NCBI GenBank assembly: GCA_944391495.1
Contig: CALXTU010000005.1
Location: forward strand, 27,090 to 91,089
Direction: 5' to 3'
From: an uncultured Alphaproteobacteria bacterium
GTDB lineage: Bacteria > Pseudomonadota > Alphaproteobacteria > RF32 > CAG-239
DNA: 64,000 bases
Both the position numbers and the translations under genes were made by a program. Position 1 is the first letter of the stretch, and each line of letters starts with the position of its first letter. This document shows, piece after piece, positions 26,836-35,060 of this stretch. The notes under the pieces were generated by a model that did no database searches, was not told the DNA's origin, and saw only the letters and a list, made by a program, of their open reading frames with translations.

Positions 26836-27195
26836 TTATTTGCTTAAAGAAGCCTTGACTTGGTCAACCAGTTTAGCGAAAGTTTCGGGCTCTTTAACAG
26901 CGATATCGGCCAACACCTTACGATCAAGCTCAATACCAGCTCTGGCGAGCCCGTTCATAAATCGGGAATAGGTCATATCGTGCAGTCTGGCGGCAGCATT
27001 GATACGCTGAATCCACAGGCTGCGGAAATTTCTTTTCTTGGTACGTCTGTCGCGATAAGCATATTGCAGTGCTTTTTCAACTTTTTCTACGGCAACGCGG
27101 AAGACGTTATTATTGCGGCCGCGATAGCCTCTGGCCATCGACAACACTTTTTTGTGACGGGCATGAGCCGTAACACCTCTTTTTACACGAGACAT
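26836..27195 (-). CDS. rplT: 50S ribosomal protein L20
   Basis: A 119-aa basic protein starting [20 protein letters not shown] with the L20 block KGYRGR-like [15 protein letters not shown] and [11 protein letters not shown]. It lies 12 nt after rpmI, the usual L35-L20 pair. Confidence 0.97.
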   Translation of the reverse strand: MSRVKRGVTAHARHKKVLSMARGYRGRNNNVFRVAVEKVEKALQYAYRDRRTKKRNFRSLWIQRINAAARLHDMTYSRFMNGLARAGIELDRKVLADIAVKEPETFAKLVDQVKASLSK

Positions 27196-27207
27196 TCTTC
27201 AACACTC

Positions 27208-27405
27208 CTACAAATAAGGTAAAAACTGTTTAACAATCTTAACATCGGATTCGGCCAGCAAGGTCGTTCCGCGAGCTTGTCTTTTCATTTTCTGGGTTTT
27301 GCAGAAGAGGCAGTGTCTCTTGTAAGCAAAATTTCTTTTCAATTTGCCGGTGCCGGTAACGCCGAAACGTTTTTTTACGGCACTCTTTGTTTTTAATTTT
27401 GGCAT
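27208..27405 (-). CDS. rpmI: 50S ribosomal protein L35
   Basis: A 65-aa protein MPKLKTKSAVKKRFGVTGTG with the typical C-terminus HLL-like LAESDVKIVKQFLPYL. First gene of the rpmI-rplT-pheS-pheT cluster; infC, commonly upstream, is absent here. Confidence 0.97.
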   Translation of the reverse strand: MPKLKTKSAVKKRFGVTGTGKLKRNFAYKRHCLFCKTQKMKRQARGTTLLAESDVKIVKQFLPYL

Positions 27406-27485
27406 TTTAATCCCTTTCTGTTCTTATCGGATTGTTCAAGAGCTGACAGGCATACCAAACAGCCCGTCCGCCCGGTTCGTCTGCG

Positions 27486-27514
27486 TTTATATAACCAAAC
27501 CTTTTAAAAATCAA
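27486..27514 (-). promoter_or_regulatory. Promoter of the rpmI-rplT-pheST cluster
   Basis: Minus strand TTGATT, 17-bp spacer, TATAAA, leaving a leader of about 70 nt ahead of rpmI. Such a leader suits L20 autoregulation, though no specific fold was resolved. Confidence 0.5.
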
Positions 27515-27552
27515 GCATTATTTGCACATTATTTTCCTGACTGCCGCCAAAA

Positions 27553-27588
27553 ACAAAAAAATGCCCTCGACAACGGCAAAGGGCATTT
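27553..27588 (-). terminator. Terminator of the lysine-rich membrane protein gene
   Basis: Minus-strand stem AAATGCCCT / AGGGCATTT with a 12-nt loop, followed by seven T, directly after the stop at 27601. Confidence 0.85.
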
Positions 27589-27600
27589 TCTGTTTTCAGC

Positions 27601-28458
27601 CTATTTAGCCTCTGGCTTTTTCTGTGGCGTTTTTTTAGCTTTTCCGGCCGGTTTGGTCTTTGCCCGGGAACCGTGCTGAACCTTCGTAGCGACCGTTTTC
27701 GTCTCCGCCGTGACGGCTTCTTCTTCGCCGGCTTTTGCCTTGGACTTTACCTTTCCGGTCGCCGCGGCCGGTTTGCTCGCGGTCTTTTTAACCACCGCCT
27801 TTACCGGCTTGGCTTTAACCGTTTTTTTCTCCGGAGCGGTCGTTCTTTTCCGCCCGGCTGATTTCACTGCCGGAGTTTTCTTTTCTTTCGGTTTATCTTC
27901 GGTTTTATGCTCTTTGGCAGCCTCTTTGCAGACATACATATTTTTAGCCGAAGCCGCAACCGCCGGTTCAACGACAATGGCATCACAACTGTCATCTGCT
28001 GCCAGTTTATAATGTTTGTCCAGACAGCCGGCAATTGATTTATGCCGTACCAAAATCATAAATACGGCCGTCAGGATCGTCAAAATCGTTATCAGATACC
28101 GCAGATTCGTGACAATGATAATGGTATTGACCAACGTAATCAGATGATACTCATACTGCGGCCCCGCCATAACAATCCAAACCGCCGCCAGCGCATTGAC
28201 GATAAAGATGACCGCAATCGCATACGGAACCCAGCCGACGGACACCAGCAGTGTCGAGATAACCGGCGCCTTGCGAATGGCCCGGTCAATTCCTTTAATC
28301 GGCTGCAACCAGTTCATCGGAATTAAAAACAACAACAGCAATACCGACAACCCCGCGTCAATAAGGCTGCTCTGTAAACTTCCCGCCATCGAAAAGAACT
28401 GCGATATAATCCAGTATATTCCGCCAATCCATAAACTTTGTTTCCAATAACTGCTCAT
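27601..28458 (-). CDS. Membrane protein with a histone H1-like Lys/Ala/Pro-rich tail
   Basis: A 285-aa protein. Residues 1-150 hold about four membrane helices (SLWIGGIYWIISQFFSMAG, LLLLFLIPMNWL, IAVIFIVNALAAVWIVMAG, LITILTILTAVFMILV). From about 190 to the end the chain is low complexity with repeated KPAAA, KKT and KAK patterns, like the tail of histone H1-type bacterial proteins. I use 28458 (MSSYWKQ) because AAGGAG lies 7 nt upstream. The tail could bind nucleic acid or acidic polymers; function unknown. It follows lolD by 10 nt. Confidence 0.65.
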   Translation of the reverse strand: MSSYWKQSLWIGGIYWIISQFFSMAGSLQSSLIDAGLSVLLLLFLIPMNWLQPIKGIDRAIRKAPVISTLLVSVGWVPYAIAVIFIVNALAAVWIVMAGPQYEYHLITLVNTIIIVTNLRYLITILTILTAVFMILVRHKSIAGCLDKHYKLAADDSCDAIVVEPAVAASAKNMYVCKEAAKEHKTEDKPKEKKTPAVKSAGRKRTTAPEKKTVKAKPVKAVVKKTASKPAAATGKVKSKAKAGEEEAVTAETKTVATKVQHGSRAKTKPAGKAKKTPQKKPEAK

Positions 28459-28468
28459 TTTTTTCTCC

Positions 28469-29191
28469 TTAATAAAAATTACGATCGCTGACGAACTTTT
28501 CCGCCCGCATATCAATCAGCTTTCCGCCGTCCAGTTTTACTTTACGATCCATACGGTCTGCCAGTTCAAAATTGTGGGTGGCAATCAGAGCGCTCAACCC
28601 GGTCTCTTTAACCACCGCCAGCAAAGCCGCAAAAACCGTTTCCGAAGTTTTCGGATCCAGATTCCCGGTCGGTTCGTCGGCCAATAAAAGTTTCGGTGCA
28701 TTGGCCAACGCTCGGGCAATAGCCACCCGTTGCTGTTCTCCGCCCGACATTTCTGCCGGCCGGTGTTTAAATCTCTTGTCCAGTCCCATTTTTTTCAAAA
28801 GCCATTTGGCCCGCTCTTCTGCCTCTTTGGTCTTAACCCCGGCAATCAGCTGCGGTATCATCACATTTTCCACGGCATCAAAATCCGCCAGCAGATTATG
28901 ATACTGATATACAAAACCCAGATAATCCCGCCGCAGCAGCGTACGCATCGTATCGCCGAGTTTGGAACAATTTTGCCCGTCGAGATAAATATCGCCTTTG
29001 GTCGGTTTTTCCAAGAGTCCGGCAATCTGCAGCATTGTCGACTTTCCTGACCCCGACGGCCCGACCAAAGCCACGATTTCGCCTTTTTCAATCTCCAGTT
29101 CCACCCCGCGCAAAACCTGCAGGTTTTGCGTGCCCTGCTTAAACGAACGGTAAACGTTTTTCAATTCTATAACCGGTGCTTTATCATTCAT
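28469..29191 (-). CDS. lolD: Lipoprotein-releasing ABC transporter ATP-binding protein LolD
   Basis: A 240-aa ABC ATPase: Walker A GPSGSGKSTMLQ, Q-loop FVYQYHNLLADFDAVENV, signature MSGGEQQRVAIARALANAPK, Walker B LLLADEPTGNLD, H-loop ATHNFELA. I start at MNDKAPVIE (29191), whose ATG overlaps the lolC stop (ATGA type), the normal coupling. It powers extraction of outer-membrane lipoproteins, of which this window encodes many. Confidence 0.92.
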   Translation of the reverse strand: MNDKAPVIELKNVYRSFKQGTQNLQVLRGVELEIEKGEIVALVGPSGSGKSTMLQIAGLLEKPTKGDIYLDGQNCSKLGDTMRTLLRRDYLGFVYQYHNLLADFDAVENVMIPQLIAGVKTKEAEERAKWLLKKMGLDKRFKHRPAEMSGGEQQRVAIARALANAPKLLLADEPTGNLDPKTSETVFAALLAVVKETGLSALIATHNFELADRMDRKVKLDGGKLIDMRAEKFVSDRNFY

Positions 29192-30431
29192 AACGCAAAG
29201 CCTCCACCGGATCAAGTTTCGCCGCCCGCCAGGCCGGATACAACGTAGCGGCAAACGACAACAGCAGCGAGATGCCAACCACGCTTAAGACCTCAGCCGT
29301 ATCAACCTTGGCCGGAAGCTTTGACAGAAAATAAATTTCGGCCGAAAAAAGGTCGCGCCCCAACAAAGACTGCAGTCCCTGGCGTATTTCCTCAATATTC
29401 TCACAGAACAACAGCCCGAGAACCAGTCCCAGCGCCGTTCCGACCACGCCGATAAGCGCACCGTCCATAAAGAAAATCCGCATAATCATTCCCTTTGTGG
29501 CGCCCATTGTCCGCAAAACGGCGATATCGCGCCCCTTGTCTTTAACCAGCATAATCAAACCGGTAATAATATTAAAGGCCGCCACCAGAATAATCAGTGT
29601 CAGGATAACGAACATCACGTTGCGCTCAACTTCAATAGCGTTAAAGAACGCGGCATTGCTCTGCTTCCAGTCATAGATATAAGCACCGCCGCCCAAACTT
29701 CTTTCCAACGCGGTACGCACGACCTGAAGATACTTATCATCGTCAATCGTCACGTCAATATTGGTCACGGCGCCCGGCAGACCAAAATAAACCTGGGCAG
29801 ACTCCAACGGCATAAAAATAAAATTGGCATCATATTCATACATACCGGAATCAAACAATCCGATAACCTGGTAAGACTTCATCCGCGGCACGGTGCCGAA
29901 TGCCGTCACTTTGCCGTTAGGCGACAACAAAGTAACCTTATCCCCCTCGCTCACTCCCATTTTACGAGCCAAGCGAATACCCATGATAATCTTATCGGCC
30001 TCAAAATAATCCATGTCAACCTTGGCAACGGCCTTAGCCAGAGCCGGTTTACGCAGCATATCTTCTGCCGAAATTCCTCTGACCATTGCGCCCTCGGCCG
30101 ATTTTCCGGCCGTAACCAAAAGCTGGTTTTCAATCATCGGCACGGCCAGTTGGATATGTTCAAGTTCTTCAATTTCCGCAATGGCATTACGATAGTTGTT
30201 AAACGGATAGCCATTCGGCGCCATAATGCCTATATGACCGTTAATTCCGAGAATACGCCCCAAAAGTTCATGCCGAAACCCGTTCATAACGCTCATAACG
30301 ATAATCAGTGTCGCCACACCGAGAGCAATACCGGTAAACGCGAACCCCGTAATTACCGAAATAAACCCTTCCCGGCGCCGCGCCCGTAAATAACGTCCGG
30401 CCATTTTGCGTTCAAACTGCGAAAAAATCAT
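29184..30431 (-). CDS. lolC: Lipoprotein-releasing ABC transporter permease LolC/LolE
   Basis: A 415-aa permease beginning MIFSQFERKMAGRYLRARRR with EGFISVITGFAFTGIALGVA as first helix, a large periplasmic MacB-like domain (about 50-250) and three C-terminal helices with DIAVLRTMGATKGMIMRIFF. A single permease gene serves as both LolC and LolE in alphaproteobacteria. Overlaps lolD by 8 nt. Confidence 0.93.
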   Translation of the reverse strand: MIFSQFERKMAGRYLRARRREGFISVITGFAFTGIALGVATLIIVMSVMNGFRHELLGRILGINGHIGIMAPNGYPFNNYRNAIAEIEELEHIQLAVPMIENQLLVTAGKSAEGAMVRGISAEDMLRKPALAKAVAKVDMDYFEADKIIMGIRLARKMGVSEGDKVTLLSPNGKVTAFGTVPRMKSYQVIGLFDSGMYEYDANFIFMPLESAQVYFGLPGAVTNIDVTIDDDKYLQVVRTALERSLGGGAYIYDWKQSNAAFFNAIEVERNVMFVILTLIILVAAFNIITGLIMLVKDKGRDIAVLRTMGATKGMIMRIFFMDGALIGVVGTALGLVLGLLFCENIEEIRQGLQSLLGRDLFSAEIYFLSKLPAKVDTAEVLSVVGISLLLSFAATLYPAWRAAKLDPVEALRYE

Positions 30432-30516
30432 AATCTTTGCTTTTTATCAGTTTATCCCTTCGTTTTTATAGTCCCTTTATCCGCCCTTGACAACCTCGGA
30501 ACACAACTTATGCAAA

Positions 30517-30547
30517 GAAAAGCTCTGCTTTTTAAACAGAGCTTTTC
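30517..30547 (-). terminator. Terminator of the FlaF-like gene
   Basis: AAAAGCTCTG / CAGAGCTTTT, 10-bp stem with a 9-nt loop and a T-rich tail on the minus strand, 20 bp past the stop at 30567. Confidence 0.7.
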
Positions 30548-30566
30548 CTTCTTTCCGCTCCGCCGT

Positions 30567-31229
30567 TTATCTGTGCCCCAGAAGCCCTTCGGATATCTGG
30601 CGGTTTATATTAATAAAACTGTCCAGCATCTTCTGGTCGATATTATCCAGATTCTGCCCGAGTTTTATCGTATTTTTGGCAACATAATCCGCCAGTTTAA
30701 TCAGGTTATTCCTGGTTTCCTTCGGCAGTTTGCTGTTTTCGGCGCTCATCAGGGTTTTAATCATAATCCATAATTTCTGATTGCTGTCCAGCGCCTCGAC
30801 AAACTGTGTTTTGTCGCCGGACTTTCCCGCCACCGACAAATCCAAACCGCATTTGGCCAGATAATACGCCTCCTGCTGCGCCAGATTGGCATTAACCGAT
30901 TCCATCAGTCCTTCGGAAATCTGACGGTTGATTTCCGCCAGCGATTTATAATAGTTCTCGGTCATGTCAACACCTTTGGAAATCGTCACCTGTTCAACAT
31001 ATTTTGACAATTTGGTGAGATTATCTTTAATTTCCTGCGGCAAAAAGTTTTTCGGGCTTTTCATTGAGGCCTCGATTGCCACCCACATTTTCAGATTTTC
31101 ATCCAGCACCAACACTTTATAATCATTATTTTTTGACTTGGCCGCACTTTCCAGAAAATCGGCATATTCACGCAAAAGTTCGGCCTCTTGACTGGCCCCG
31201 TCAATTTGATTTTTGATTTCATCTAACAT
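30567..31229 (-). CDS. Tandem-duplicated FlaF-like flagellin regulator
   Basis: A 220-aa protein made of two FlaF-type halves. Half 1 carries LLREYADFLESAAKSKN ... DENLKMWVAIEASMKSPKNF ... LPQEIKDNLTKLSKYV; half 2 carries AYYLAKCGLDLSVAGKSGDK ... SNQKLWIMIKTLMSAENSKL ... PKETRNNLIKLADYVAKNT. Both end in INRQISEGL. FlaF of alphaproteobacteria is about 110 aa and works with FlbT to control flagellin synthesis; this is about twice that. It lies downstream of flgFGAH, 249 nt from flgH. The FlaF assignment rests on motif spacing (LW, LP, L, YV) and context. Confidence 0.65.
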   Translation of the reverse strand: MLDEIKNQIDGASQEAELLREYADFLESAAKSKNNDYKVLVLDENLKMWVAIEASMKSPKNFLPQEIKDNLTKLSKYVEQVTISKGVDMTENYYKSLAEINRQISEGLMESVNANLAQQEAYYLAKCGLDLSVAGKSGDKTQFVEALDSNQKLWIMIKTLMSAENSKLPKETRNNLIKLADYVAKNTIKLGQNLDNIDQKMLDSFININRQISEGLLGHR

Positions 31230-31295
31230 TGTTATTATCCATTTTTATAAGCGGTTGATATCAAAAACTTTCTAAACTATCCTGAAACTTAAAAA

Positions 31296-31364
31296 CAGAA
31301 AAGGGTTTGAGCCACAAAGTCGTTGGGGAATATAAAAAAACGCTTTTATGTTCAAACCCTTCTG
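31296..31364. repeat. Inverted repeat between flgH and the FlaF-like gene
   Basis: AAGGGTTTGA (31301-31310) pairs with TCAAACCCTT (31352-31361), and CAGAA/TTCTG extends it with one bulge; the loop is about 41 nt. The remaining 31230-31478 has no credible gene. It could be a leader structure or mRNA processing site. Confidence 0.55.
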
Positions 31365-31478
31365 TTCAAGTCAGATGCACCCGGTTTACTGCCGGTTGCT
31401 TTTTTCAAGAAAAAATTGGGGAGATTTTTTCAAGAAAATTTATCACATAATAATAAGGGAAACTTGTTATATGCAGCC

Positions 31479-32240
31479 CTAGAACGGCGCAACGATATCC
31501 AGTATCTGCCGGCCGTAACGCGGCTGCTGTACGTCGGAAATAACCCCCTCACCGCCGTAAGAAACTCTGAGCTCGGCAATCTTGCTCGATTCGATGGTGT
31601 TATCCGAGGATATATCCGCCCGCCGGATAATCCCGCGCATTGTCAACTGGCGCACCTCATAGCTCACTCTGATTTCCTGCGTACCCTCAATCACCAGATT
31701 GCCGTTCGGCAGCACCTGGGTAACAATGGCGGCAAACGTAACGTCAATATTCTCCTTACGGTCAATTTTTCCGTCACCGGCAATTTCCCGGTTAGAGTTG
31801 ATGTCGATGGTCGTATCTTTATCAACGGCATCGGGGAAAACTTTTCCCAAATATTGTTCATAACCGAAAAAGGCCGATATTCCCATTGAATCTTTATTGT
31901 CATCACGGTTTTGCTCCATTTCGTTTTCCATCAGGGCATTATCTTGAGCCGAAATCTTAACCGTAATAATATCGCCGACCTTAGCCGCCCTCTGATCTTT
32001 AAAGAAACCGCTCGCCCCCGGATGCCACAACGAATTGGCGGCCTGTTTTCCTTCCTGGGGCTCAGGCATCGGCATCGTCACCGGCTCATATCCCCTGGCC
32101 TCCACCGGATTGGTAATCGGCGACAACGGCGGTTCCTGTCCGACGCGTTCCAGCTTTGACCACATACCGCAACCCGACAATGACGTTGCCAGCAGCAATA
32201 CGGCTGTTCCTCTTATAATATTTTCACTCATAAATCCCAT
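31479..32240 (-). CDS. flgH: Flagellar L-ring protein FlgH
   Basis: A 253-aa outer-membrane lipoprotein with lipobox LSGC (Cys24) and the FlgH blocks SLWHPGASGFFKDQRAAKVG, DIITVKISAQDNA and LPNGNLVIEGTQEIRVSYE ... LTMRGIIRRADISSDNTIES. It forms the L ring around the flagellar rod. GGAG lies 8 nt before the ATG at 32240. Fourth gene of the flgF-G-A-H unit; flgI is not in the window. Confidence 0.95.
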   Translation of the reverse strand: MGFMSENIIRGTAVLLLATSLSGCGMWSKLERVGQEPPLSPITNPVEARGYEPVTMPMPEPQEGKQAANSLWHPGASGFFKDQRAAKVGDIITVKISAQDNALMENEMEQNRDDNKDSMGISAFFGYEQYLGKVFPDAVDKDTTIDINSNREIAGDGKIDRKENIDVTFAAIVTQVLPNGNLVIEGTQEIRVSYEVRQLTMRGIIRRADISSDNTIESSKIAELRVSYGGEGVISDVQQPRYGRQILDIVAPF

Positions 32241-32257
32241 TTCAATAGCTCCCCGGA

Positions 32258-32962
32258 CTATTCGGCCGCAATTTCGACCGTATTTTTATCAATGACCTTC
32301 CCGATGACTTCTTTTCCGCTTTTGGTATTCAGGAGCTTAATTCTCTGCCCCCTGGCGCCGTCTTCCTGCGCCTCAAGTTTTGAGGTTATCTGCAACCCCT
32401 TATAGTGATAAACCGCCGTCACCTCCTGATTCCGCTTAATCACGATTTCTTCGCGGATATCTCTTGATGTTATCGGTTTCTCGGCTTTTATCGCTCTGAC
32501 GGTCTGCCGGCCGACCAAATCTTCTTTTGCCGTAACCGTATCATTGCGCAGCCGGTTGGCCCGAATGGCAATTCGTTTCAGATCCTCTGCTTTAATCACC
32601 GCACCTTTGTCAATATCTTTTGCCGGAACCCAGGTTTCCGTTATCACAAAATAGCGGCCGAAAAGTTTGGTCTTTCCTGCCGGCTGGCCATCGGCAAAAA
32701 TTTCCGCCTCGGCCGTAAATTTGTTTTGCTCTGCATTGGTTTCCAAATGGCTTACCAGAATTTTGGCTTCTGCCGTATTATCCAAAACGAACTCCGTCTG
32801 TCCGCCGAAAAATTCAACTTCCGTCTGCTCTGTTATCCCTTGTTCGACAAACTCACGCTGCACCGCCGCGGCCATATCCTCAACACCGAGGACAAAGGCT
32901 TCCTGCCCCCGCGCCGTCAGCGCCGTCAACAACACTATTCCGATTGTCAGCCAAAAACGCAT
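32258..32962 (-). CDS. flgA: Flagellar P-ring assembly chaperone FlgA
   Basis: A 234-aa periplasmic protein with a signal peptide (MRFWLTIGIVLLTALTARG) and a C-terminal SAF/ChapFlgA domain: VPAKDIDKGAVIKAEDL, LVGRQTVRAIKAEKPITSRD and VTAVYHYKGLQITSKLEAQE with GARGQRIKLLNTKSGKEV. It escorts FlgI to the basal body. Located 11 nt after flgG and 17 nt before flgH. Confidence 0.92.
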   Translation of the reverse strand: MRFWLTIGIVLLTALTARGQEAFVLGVEDMAAAVQREFVEQGITEQTEVEFFGGQTEFVLDNTAEAKILVSHLETNAEQNKFTAEAEIFADGQPAGKTKLFGRYFVITETWVPAKDIDKGAVIKAEDLKRIAIRANRLRNDTVTAKEDLVGRQTVRAIKAEKPITSRDIREEIVIKRNQEVTAVYHYKGLQITSKLEAQEDGARGQRIKLLNTKSGKEVIGKVIDKNTVEIAAE

Positions 32963-32973
32963 TCGTCGTTTTC

Positions 32974-33762
32974 CTATCTCATCTGGTTAATGGTGTTGAG
33001 CATGGAATCGGCCGTCGTAATAATTTTGGAGTTCATTTCATAAGCGCGCTGTGCCGAAACCAATTCGGTAATTTCGGTAACCGGGCTGACATTTGACGTA
33101 TTCAAATACCCCTGCAGAATTGAGCCGAAACCTTCGGCATCGGGGTTATCAATAACCGGATCACCGGAAGCTTCCGTTTCCAAAAACAGATTATCGCCCA
33201 AAGCTTCCAGACCGGCCTCATTGACAAACGTTGCCAATTCCAGCTGCCCGACATTAACCTCGTCGGTTTCACCGTCCTGTTTAATCCAGACCTCACCGGA
33301 GCTGTTAACATAAACTTCCGTCGCATCATCGGGAATGGTGATTTCCGGCTGAACCACATAACCTTCGTGGGTAACGATGGTGCCGTCACCGTTGCGCTGA
33401 AATGCGCCGTCACGGGTATAAGCCGTTCCTTTTCCTTCCGGAAGCTCAATCATAAAATAGCCGCGGCCGCGAATAGCCAGATCCAGATCATTGCCGGTTG
33501 ATGTCAGCGATCCGCCCTCGGTAATCCGGTAGATTGCCGCCGTTCTGACACCGAGCCCCATCTGAATACCGGCCGGAACAATCGTATTGTCTGCCGTTGA
33601 GGCAGCGCCCGGCCGTACGATATTTTGATACAAAAGATCACTGAATTCGGCTCTTCTTTTGGTATAAGCCGTGGTGTTCATATTGGCAATATTGTTGGCA
33701 ATGGTATCAACGTTCGTTTGCTGAGCCAGCATACCACTTGCACCGATTTGTAAAGATCTCAT
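32974..33762 (-). CDS. flgG: Flagellar distal rod protein FlgG
   Basis: A 262-aa rod protein starting MRSLQIGASGMLAQQTNVDT followed by IANNIANMNTTAYTKRRAEF (N-terminal rod motif), DLAIRGRGYFMIELPEG (FlgE/F/G central motif), and the C-terminal SNVSPVTEITELVSAQRAYE. Full length for FlgG. Confidence 0.96.
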   Translation of the reverse strand: MRSLQIGASGMLAQQTNVDTIANNIANMNTTAYTKRRAEFSDLLYQNIVRPGAASTADNTIVPAGIQMGLGVRTAAIYRITEGGSLTSTGNDLDLAIRGRGYFMIELPEGKGTAYTRDGAFQRNGDGTIVTHEGYVVQPEITIPDDATEVYVNSSGEVWIKQDGETDEVNVGQLELATFVNEAGLEALGDNLFLETEASGDPVIDNPDAEGFGSILQGYLNTSNVSPVTEITELVSAQRAYEMNSKIITTADSMLNTINQMR

Positions 33763-33780
33763 TTTTATTCCCCTTCAAAA

Positions 33781-34524
33781 TTATGCCAATTCGGCAAAAG
33801 TTGAAATTGTGTTGGACAGACGGTCATGCTCTTCGTCTATCATTTGCTGCACATAATCATAACTGCGCTGAATCTTGACCAGATTCGTCATCTCGGCCAC
33901 CGCATTGACATTGGATGCCTCTACCATTCCCTGTGCAATCCGATAATTGCCGCCGCCGAAAACAACAGCGTTTCCCTCCCGGTTGTCAAACAACACGCCG
34001 GAGGTTTTCAATAATTTTTGATTATCGGCAAACTGCGCGATTTTCAACCGGCCGATAACCCCGTTTTCGGTCATGACATCGCCGCTTTCGGAAATTGTTA
34101 TCTCGGTTTCGCCCGGTGCAAAAAACAACGGCGTGTTGTTTTCGCTCATCACAAAATCACCGTCGGTCGTGGTCAGGGCACCGTCTTCATTCAGCGTAAA
34201 CTGGCCTTTGCGGGTATATTTTTCGCCGTCGCGAGTTTCGATACAGAAAAAACCGTCGCCTTTAATGGCCAAATCAAAAGTATTGCCCGTGTTTTTAAAC
34301 GCCCCTTCACCGAAATCCTGAAAATCGCCGAAATCCATCGTAAAAAACTGCGGCGCAGCGCCAACCCCGGCGGCATCGGGCGTTTGGTTGATATATGAAG
34401 TAAACAGGGCATTGTCTTGCTTATAACCGGCGGTATTCATATTGGCCACATTGTTGGAAACAATATTCATCTGTTTCCATAAGGCCATCTGCCGGGACAA
34501 CGCAATATAAGATGTATTATCCAT
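33781..34524 (-). CDS. flgF: Flagellar proximal rod protein FlgF
   Basis: A 247-aa rod protein beginning MDNTSYIALSRQMALWKQMN with IVSNNVANMNTAGYKQDNAL, a central DLAIKGDGFFCIETRDGEKY and C-terminal SNVNAVAEMTNLVKIQRSYD. It is the first gene of the operon. Its 5' leader carries a 22-bp dyad and a sigma-54 promoter. Confidence 0.93.
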   Translation of the reverse strand: MDNTSYIALSRQMALWKQMNIVSNNVANMNTAGYKQDNALFTSYINQTPDAAGVGAAPQFFTMDFGDFQDFGEGAFKNTGNTFDLAIKGDGFFCIETRDGEKYTRKGQFTLNEDGALTTTDGDFVMSENNTPLFFAPGETEITISESGDVMTENGVIGRLKIAQFADNQKLLKTSGVLFDNREGNAVVFGGGNYRIAQGMVEASNVNAVAEMTNLVKIQRSYDYVQQMIDEEHDRLSNTISTFAELA

Positions 34525-34544
34525 AAATTATTCCCCTAAATTCA

Positions 34545-34566
34545 GAAACTATTCCCCAATAGTTTC
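34545..34566. promoter_or_regulatory. Perfect dyad in the flgF leader
   Basis: GAAACTATT (9 bp), GGGG, AATAGTTTC on the minus strand. It lies between the predicted sigma-54 start site and the flgF start codon. It could be a repressor operator or an mRNA hairpin near the ribosome-binding site. Confidence 0.6.
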
Positions 34567-34592
34567 GAAAAATCATTTTCTGCAAATTAATA

Positions 34593-34608
34593 TGCAATTA
34601 GCGTGCCA
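34593..34608 (-). promoter_or_regulatory. Sigma-54 (RpoN) promoter of the flgFGAH operon
   Basis: Minus strand TGGCACG-CTAA-TTGCA fits the -24/-12 consensus TGGCACG-N4-TTGCW at every position. It is about 70 bp ahead of flgF. Class II flagellar operons in Caulobacter-like bacteria use sigma-54 with the FlbD activator. Confidence 0.85.
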
Positions 34609-34641
34609 AATTTTAAAAAGGAATAATTTTACCCCAAAGAA

Positions 34642-34675
34642 AAGCGGCAGACTTCTTAAAAAATCTGCCGTCTTT
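34642..34675. terminator. Hairpin downstream of the lectin-like ORF
   Basis: CGGCAGA / TCTGCCG stem with a 12-nt A-rich loop and T-rich flanks on both strands, 15 bp past the stop at 34691. It insulates flgF from that ORF. Confidence 0.55.
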
Positions 34676-34690
34676 CTTCACTTTATCAAT

Positions 34691-35017
34691 CTAGATAGAC
34701 TTCATACAGAAATACATGTGACTCTCCGTTTTACTGACTGCTTGACCTGAATTTCCTTTATAACGCGAGGCTTTATCAGCTGATTTTTCTTCTACCCAAT
34801 ATGTTGTTGTACTCGACCAATTACCTCCTTTGCCTATCTTGGCAAAAAACGTATTTACTTCAGCACCATACATAGAATAGGTTATAGGAGCAATGACGCC
34901 TCCAGCTCTTGCACAGGCATTTCGGGCCTCATACCATGTTCCGGTACCCTTAACGGTCAACAATACCCACCGTACAAAACCTGCTGTACTTCCACTACCG
35001 GCACCACCGGTAAGCAT
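34691..35017 (-). CDS. C-type-lectin-like fragment, possibly a truncated surface-protein gene
   Basis: A 108-aa frame (131 aa if a GTG at 35086 is used). VKGTGTWYEARNACARAGGV recalls the first helix of a lectin-C/DUF1566-type domain, followed by GGNWSSTTTYWVEEK and a terminal FCMKSI. There is no signal peptide, no good ribosome-binding site at either start, and the frame closes just upstream at 35102. Similar WSST blocks occur in the secreted protein at 42472-43230. Likely a decayed 3' remnant. Confidence 0.35.
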   Translation of the reverse strand: MLTGGAGSGSTAGFVRWVLLTVKGTGTWYEARNACARAGGVIAPITYSMYGAEVNTFFAKIGKGGNWSSTTTYWVEEKSADKASRYKGNSGQAVSKTESHMYFCMKSI

Positions 35018-35060
35018 TACCTTGCACTGCCGCCACCCGAAAACAAAGAGGAGTTTGTCA

